Shown: in pieces, positions 43,344 through 50,724 of the stretch
How positions within the stretch are numbered: the first letter of the stretch is position 1
How the letters are laid out: the number at the start of each line of letters is the position of its first letter
Source: MWEH01 sp035409945
GTDB taxonomy: Bacteria > Bacillota > Clostridia > Christensenellales > DTU072
Assembly (NCBI GenBank): GCA_035409945.1
Contig: DAONQC010000010.1
Location: 1-50,724, forward strand
Length of the DNA: 50,724 nucleotides
Direction: 5' to 3'
Position numbers and translations under genes: made by a program
Notes under the pieces: model-generated
What the model saw: only the letters and a program-made list of their open reading frames with translations
Told to the model about the DNA's origin: nothing
Database searches by the model: none

Positions 43344-44291
43344 ATGAAACCTGTTTTTATCGTCATAATCGTTATTGTAGTTTTAGCTGCAATCGTTGGA
43401 GGCATTTTTCTAACAATTGCACTTGTTAATAAAAGCAAAAGTGCAGCAATTGTTACTAACACACATGATGTGGATGAGCCTTTCAACAAATTAAATATTG
43501 ACTTAGCAACTGCCGCACTTGAGATTACTGTTTCCGCGGATGATAAAGTTAAAGTTATTTGTGATGAAAAAGAAAAGGTATATCATAGCGTAAGTGTTGA
43601 TGATAATACATTAAAGATTAAGGTGGAAGACAAGCGTGAGTGGCACGAAAAACTTCTGTTCAGCCTTAAACGCATGAAGGTTACCGTATATTTACCAGAA
43701 GGAGCATATGGTGATTTGCTTATAGATTCAGCTGTTGGAAATGTAAAGGTAGCTGACAAACTGACCTTCAATAGCATAATGGTTGATATTGCAACGGGCG
43801 AGGTAGAAATCAATTCAAATGTTAATCAATCAATCGAAGTTGATGGTGCAACCGGGAGCGTGAAAATCAATAATGTGACGGCAAGAGGAATTGATATCAG
43901 TTCGAGCACTGGCTCTGTAATCTTCAATAAAGTAAACGTTACAAACAATATTGAAATTGATTGTTCTACTGGGAAAATCACATTGACTGATGTAACATGT
44001 CAAAACCTTACAACCGATGTATCAACGGGAGAAACTAAGTTTATTCGTACGATTGTAGCAGAAAAAATAAAAGCAGAATCTTCTACTGGGAGCATTATAT
44101 TTGATAAATCTGATGCTGCATCATTAGATATTCAAGCAACGACAGGTAGTATAAAGGGCACATTGCTAACCAGCAAGATATTCCAAGCTACAAGTGAAAT
44201 GGGAAGCATTAATGTTCCAAACACAACAACTGGTGGTATTTGTAAGCTTAAAACAACAGTTGGAAGTATAGACATTCAAATTAGTGAGTAG
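43344..44291 (+). CDS. DUF4097-type membrane-anchored beta-solenoid protein
   Basis: The 315-residue protein has a single N-terminal membrane segment (about residues 4-27) and a long outside part. From about residue 120 it carries nine repeats of about 21-24 residues, each with a turn of the type A/S-T-G-S/E/K followed by a short strand: ATGEVEI, ATGSVKI, STGSVIF, STGKITL, STGETKF, STGSIIF, TTGSIKG, EMGSINV, TVGSIDI. This fits the right-handed beta-solenoid of DUF4097 proteins, which in Firmicutes often belong to envelope stress regulons. Function is not known. AGGAG precedes ATG 43344. Confidence 0.8.
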   Translation: MKPVFIVIIVIVVLAAIVGGIFLTIALVNKSKSAAIVTNTHDVDEPFNKLNIDLATAALEITVSADDKVKVICDEKEKVYHSVSVDDNTLKIKVEDKREWHEKLLFSLKRMKVTVYLPEGAYGDLLIDSAVGNVKVADKLTFNSIMVDIATGEVEINSNVNQSIEVDGATGSVKINNVTARGIDISSSTGSVIFNKVNVTNNIEIDCSTGKITLTDVTCQNLTTDVSTGETKFIRTIVAEKIKAESSTGSIIFDKSDAASLDIQATTGSIKGTLLTSKIFQATSEMGSINVPNTTTGGICKLKTTVGSIDIQISE

Positions 44292-44735
44292 CGAAATTTG
44301 AGAATTAGCCACATTTCTAGTGTGACGTACGCGCGCATATGAAGTCATGTGCGCGTACTTTTATACATATTAATCCTATATTAATCCTAATGATTTCATA
44401 AATGTAATGCCTATCTTACCCAATACTCACAAATAATATTTACGAGCATTCGCAAATGTAATGTTTATCCGATCCTGGTATGGCACCGTAAAATATACGC
44501 TAAAGCGCGTAAATGGGCATGGACTGAGGGACCTTTTTAATCAAAATTAGATGTTGTATAATACTTGTAATACGTGTAAGCCATGTGCGGCGGCTTAAAT
44601 TCGTATGTGGCGCAAATGAAAACAAAAATACGTTTGGACCAATTAACATAGATTATTTAATTAAGTAAGAAGAGAAATAACAATAGAATTTAAGCAATAA
44701 AAAACATAACAAACATTAAGTTTTTGGAGGGATTG
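44292..44735. repeat. Intergenic region with terminator and a degenerate repeat
   Basis: After the terminator, AAATGTAATGCCTATCTTACC (starting 44400) is repeated as AAATGTAATGTTTATCCGATC from 44454, a 54-base shift. A TATAAT lies at 44557-44562 without a clear -35. No gene is seen. Confidence 0.5.
44327..44363 (+). terminator. Terminator after the DUF4097 gene
   Basis: GTACGCGCGCAT and ATGTGCGCGTAC pair over 12 bp (one G-U) around ATGAAGTC, followed by TTTTA. Confidence 0.85.
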
Positions 44736-45488
44736 ATGGAATTAAATAAGTATATTGGAGAAAAGGTTGTTAATAAGAAAAAACAGGTTGGAATACTTGT
44801 GGAGATCGGAGACTACATTATTATTCAATTTGATGATAAAGAAAGAGAATACGAATTAAAGGCATTTGAAAATGGATTCCTTAAATTTGTAGATTTAAAC
44901 ATACAAAAAGAAATAGAGTCTCAAATAAAATTGCGAGAGGAAGAGGAATCTACAACCAGCGGCGCAACAACGACGAAATCGCCAAAAGAAGATGAAACGA
45001 AAGAAGGAGATGGCAAGGAAAAAGAAACAGAAGCAAAAGAGGTCGAAGATAAGGTGGTAAAAGAAGAATCCAGAGAAAAGAGTAAGTTTTGTAAGTTTAA
45101 GATTGGCTGTATCTATAAAAACAATGAAATAGTAAAGGAATTTAAATGTGCTAACATGGGCGGGATGAGGTTTTCAAAAACTACAAACTCGTTGGTATTG
45201 ATATGTGATCATACGAAAGAACTGTATGACGATGAGTGGATTAATGGACTGTTGCATTACACGGGCATGGGGAAAACGGGGGACCAAGATCTTTATTATA
45301 GGCAGAATAAGACTTTACTTGAGTCGCGTTTGTCGGGTATAGAGGTACATTTATTTGAAGTTAAAAACCCAGGAGATTATGAATACCGTGGACAGGTTTA
45401 TCTAGCCGATAAGGTGTATCAAGAAGAACAGAGAGATGATAATGGCTTTATAAGAAAAGTTTGGATGTTTCCACTTGCACTAAAGTGA
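44736..45488 (+). CDS. Orphan DUF3427/SRA-like reader-domain protein
   Basis: The 250-residue protein has three parts. Residues 1-60 look like a small barrel (KKKQVGILVEIGDYIIIQFD). Residues about 65-115 are a low-complexity Glu/Lys/Thr linker. The C-terminal 130 residues contain CANMGGMRFSKTTNSLVLIC, DHTKELYDDEW, LHYTGMGKTGDQDLYYRQNK and VWMFPLALK. I know this pattern from C-terminal domains of HNH endonucleases and DUF3427 helicases, where it resembles PUA/SRA-type readers of modified DNA. Here no nuclease or helicase is fused or adjacent. GGAGG at 44726-44730 marks ATG 44736, not TTG 44724. Confidence 0.6.
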   Translation: MELNKYIGEKVVNKKKQVGILVEIGDYIIIQFDDKEREYELKAFENGFLKFVDLNIQKEIESQIKLREEEESTTSGATTTKSPKEDETKEGDGKEKETEAKEVEDKVVKEESREKSKFCKFKIGCIYKNNEIVKEFKCANMGGMRFSKTTNSLVLICDHTKELYDDEWINGLLHYTGMGKTGDQDLYYRQNKTLLESRLSGIEVHLFEVKNPGDYEYRGQVYLADKVYQEEQRDDNGFIRKVWMFPLALK

Positions 45489-45601
45489 TAGATGTAAAAT
45501 AAATAGAATTTAAGGAAATTCTGTTAAAATCTGAATATATTGAGTTTTAAAACGGCGTTTTATATTGTTATACTTAATAACAATTCAAGTAAGAGGTAAA
45601 A

Positions 45602-45997
45602 ATGAATAAAACGGTTAAAGTCTGCGCTGCGGCAATTATGGATGGGGATAGAGTTCTTATTGCTAGAAGAGCACCAGCTGAGAAAATGGCTGGTGGCTGG
45701 GAGTTCCCCGGTGGAAAAATTAAAGCAGGTGAGACTCCTAAAGAATGCGTTAGCCGTGAAATTACAGAAGAGTTAGCTGTTGAGATAGAGGTTTTAAACT
45801 TTTGTATAAACGTTAAACAGAGTTATGGAGACTTCAATCTGGATATGGATGTATATTATTGTCGAATAAAAAAAGGCTTTATAGATATGATGGTGCATGA
45901 TCAATATGCCTGGGTGCCGGTAGAAAAGCTTTTATCATATAATTTATTGCCTGCTGATATTATGGTAGCAGAAAAGATAATTGAAGATAATCTATAG
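45602..45997 (+). CDS. MutT-like Nudix hydrolase
   Basis: Hydrolyses a nucleoside diphosphate-linked substrate, probably a damaged nucleotide such as 8-oxo-dGTP. The 131-residue product is of MutT size. Its Nudix box starts GGKIKAGETPKECVSREITEE and continues LAV; all metal-binding glutamates are present, but the usual glycine after EEL is alanine. The N-terminal CAAAIMDGDRVLIARR and WEFPGG fit MutT. AGAGG precedes the ATG. Confidence 0.92.
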   Translation: MNKTVKVCAAAIMDGDRVLIARRAPAEKMAGGWEFPGGKIKAGETPKECVSREITEELAVEIEVLNFCINVKQSYGDFNLDMDVYYCRIKKGFIDMMVHDQYAWVPVEKLLSYNLLPADIMVAEKIIEDNL

Positions 45998-46272
45998 TTT
46001 TAAAATAAAGTACAAGGCTTAAGCAAAAAATAGAACAATAGGGATATAAATGTTTTATTAGTTGCTATTTTAACACCATTTACTTTTTCGCCTGAGTTAT
46101 GGTTTTCAAAAAGTTTGTGAATTTAACTATCGTGAGCAAATAAAGATTTCACTTTTTCTTCGAAATATACGTTAAAAATATGAAAAATAGGCGCTACCTT
46201 GTCCGTTTTAATGTGTTTTTTCACAATAAAATAAAAAAATAACAATTTTGGTAAAAAAAGTGTAATTTGCTG
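45998..46272. other. AT-rich gap after the Nudix gene
   Basis: No gene is seen. A 15-base string (TATGAAAAATAGGCG) near 46179 also occurs near 35225, upstream of the epimerase gene. No terminator is clear. Confidence 0.35.
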
Positions 46273-46301
46273 TTGACAAACGCATTTCTATAAGTTATTA
46301 T
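46273..46301 (+). promoter_or_regulatory. Strong promoter ahead of a possible non-coding RNA
   Basis: TTGACA at 46273-46278 and TATTAT at 46296-46301 have a 17-base spacer. The same pair with the same spacing is used for the rRNA promoter at 46698-46726. No reading frame follows on this strand. Confidence 0.7.
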
Positions 46302-46304
46302 AAA

Positions 46305-46508
46305 AGTCCGCGTGTAAGTGTGGAGACCGGTTTAGGCAACTCTGAATTACATGCTAGCTTTTCGAAAAAGAGATAACCGAAGTTAATACTATCGAAAAGG
46401 ACTGCACCAATTAATTAATGATAAGATGTTGCAAATAGCTTGTGGTGTAAGACTAAGATGATGTCTAGGACTGAGTACTTGAAGCTATTGCAGTTCGGAT
46501 TAAGGGAT
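46305..46508 (+). ncRNA. Candidate structured RNA, family unknown
   Basis: No gene is coded here. The first 100 bases fold as a three-way junction. AGTCC (46305-46309) pairs with GGACT (46399-46403). GCGTGTAA (46310-46317) pairs with TTACATGC (46347-46354), and TTTTCGA (46359-46365) with TCGAAAA (46392-46398). The two hairpin loops carry CGGTT (46328-46332) and AACCG (46375-46379), which could kiss. The 3' half has TGCAAATAGCTT (46430) facing AAGCTATTGCA (46482). The predicted transcription start near 46306-46308 falls inside the first strand, which weakens that stem. No U-run ends it. It could be a 6S-like or other RNA, or the leader of an upstream rRNA transcript. Confidence 0.4.
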
Positions 46509-46521
46509 GCCAGAAAAAATA

Positions 46522-46598
46522 TGGTGTACCCGAAAGGAGTCGAACCTTCGGCCTTGAGAGTCGGAGTCTCACGCTCTATCCATCTGAGCTACGGGTAC
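46522..46598 (-). tRNA. tRNA-Arg, anticodon CCG
   Basis: On the minus strand the cloverleaf is complete. Acceptor GTACCCG pairs with CGGGTAC, the D-arm is GCTCAGATGGATAGAGC, anticodon stem TGAGA/TCTCA holds loop CTCCGAC (anticodon CCG), and the T-arm is GAAGG-TTCGACT-CCTTT. CCA is encoded. A T-run follows at about 46514-46519 and probably ends transcription. Confidence 0.95.
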
Positions 46599-46613
46599 AA
46601 ATAAGGCTAATCT

Positions 46614-46642
46614 ATTATAATTCAACGCCAAACAAAGTGCAA
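46614..46642 (-). promoter_or_regulatory. tRNA-Arg promoter
   Basis: On the minus strand TTGCAC and TATAAT are separated by 17 bases, with the -10 box 15 bases from the tRNA 5' end. Confidence 0.65.
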
Positions 46643-46697
46643 CATTGACAGCGGTAATAACTCTTATATTTTTGTTTGAAATTCGATAATTTTTCGT

Positions 46698-46726
46698 TTG
46701 ACAAATAAAAAGGCAAGAGATATTAT
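46698..46726 (+). promoter_or_regulatory. rRNA operon promoter
   Basis: TTGACA at 46698-46703 and TATTAT at 46721-46726 with a 17-base spacer, about 185 bases ahead of 16S. A GC-rich hairpin (GCCGC/GCGGC) follows at about 46736-46752. Confidence 0.75.
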
Positions 46727-46771
46727 ATACAAGTTGCCGCCGAATTAGCGGCACTAAGTACCTTGAAAATT

Positions 46772-46780
46772 GAACAGAAA
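46772..46780 (+). other. 5' arm of the 16S processing stem
   Basis: GAACAGAAA here is complementary to TTTCTGTTC at 48574-48582 behind 16S. The neighbouring TTTTTTGAA (46784-46792) can pair with TTCAAAAAA (48580-48588). Such flanking stems are cut by RNase III in precursor rRNA. Confidence 0.6.
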
Positions 46781-46911
46781 TAGGTTTTTTGAAGCGAATT
46801 AAAATCAAAAGTGCAACGCACAATTTTTTTGAGAATTAAGGCTTCAAGATTTACACCAGTTACGTAAAGTAAATTAACGGATAGTAAGTAATTGAAGATT
46901 TAGTCATGATT

Positions 46912-48418
<1,507 letters not shown>

Positions 48419-48764
48419 TAAGGAGTAGGATTTACCTACTTTAGTTGAGGTCAGTTATTTATAACTGATTACACTAACGAGTAATGTCGAGTGTATAAAG
48501 CACAAAGTGTGCAAACACTAACAGAATATGCTGAGTGTATAAATTTTCTTGGTTTTAATTCCAACAAAAATCTTTTCTGTTCAAAAAACAAGGGTACTAC
48601 CTAGCACCTTGACAACTGCATAATATTAAGAGAGACATAAAAATTAGAGTAAAGACAAATATCATTAATTAAGAATGTACGCGAGAAATAAAATAGAGTA
48701 ATGCGACAAATTCACGAATAAGATATTTTGCTAGAGTAAACAACAAAGTTTATATTAGATTTTT
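48419..48764 (+). other. 16S-23S spacer without tRNA genes
   Basis: 346 bases. No tRNA is present. CACTAACGAGTAATGTCGAG at 48472 and CACTAACAGAATATGCTGAG at 48516, each followed by TGTATAAA, form a degenerate tandem repeat with a 44-base shift. The 3' arm of the 16S processing stem lies at 48574-48588. CACCTTGACAACTGCATAAT, typical of Firmicutes spacers, lies near 48617, and ACCTTGAAAATTGAAC before 16S resembles it. Confidence 0.7.

Positions 48765-50724
<1,960 letters not shown>

Noticed and set aside
44160..44176. TTGCTAACCAGC in the DUF4097 gene as a further leader element
   Set aside because: Only the first 10 bases match. The second arms, the tail and a following start codon are absent, and it lies within a coding sequence.
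46569..46823. 84-codon minus-strand open frame
   Set aside because: It covers part of the tRNA-Arg gene and the rRNA promoter and has no recognisable protein features.

Overview
The window is AT-rich, low-GC Gram-positive DNA, most probably from an uncultured member of the Clostridia. Several things point that way. The ribosome binding sites are strong GGAGG-type and match a 16S 3' end carrying CACCTCCTTT. Primosome genes of DnaD and DnaI type are present, a yaaO-tmk-holB-ricT block matches Bacillus synteny, and there are RicT, QueT and a YdbC-type PC4 protein. The 16S sequence is present, but I cannot name a genus from it without a search.

Layout. Positions 1-338 hold the start of a GPH-family sugar symporter on the minus strand, cut by the window edge. 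Positions 722-9397 form a complete plus-strand arginine locus, argG-argH-argC-argJ-argB-argD-argF; it uses the cyclic acetyl route because argJ is present. A minus-strand block follows (9566-14947): a small membrane protein, a GH13 alpha-glucosidase, a PC4-like ssDNA-binding protein, a DnaI/DnaC-type helicase loader and a DnaD-type primosome protein. Then come a long Rad50/SbcC-like coiled-coil protein with a degraded ATPase (15476-18853), an ABC exporter pair, QueT, greA, lysS, the yaaO-like/tmk/holB/ricT block and a 2[4Fe-4S] ferredoxin (19093-30158).

Positions 30247-40206 are a sugar-use island around a FadR-type GntR regulator: a GPH transporter, a large glycosidase-like protein, an FrlC-like epimerase, L-fucose isomerase and a split transketolase. 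Two palindromes and a consensus promoter lie in the divergent regulator/epimerase gap. Next are an SPFH/NfeD pair, mnmA, a DUF4097 beta-solenoid protein, an orphan DUF3427-like reader domain and a Nudix hydrolase. The right end holds a possible structured RNA, tRNA-Arg(CCG) and the start of an rRNA operon (complete 16S, spacer without tRNA, partial 23S).

Two signals are not explained by ordinary annotation. First, a nested-hairpin 5'-UTR element of about 52 nt sits directly in front of the start codon of seven genes (argH, argB, argF, ricT, fucI, the GPH transporter and the glycosidase-like gene). It is always in the same orientation, its stems show compensatory changes, and its conserved tail contains the Shine-Dalgarno sequence. 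Second, the 3' ends of several genes (clearest for argH, argF, an ABC ATPase gene and mnmA) are echoed as decayed tandem copies in the following intergenic DNA. Several other intergenic regions contain similar decayed tandem repeats.
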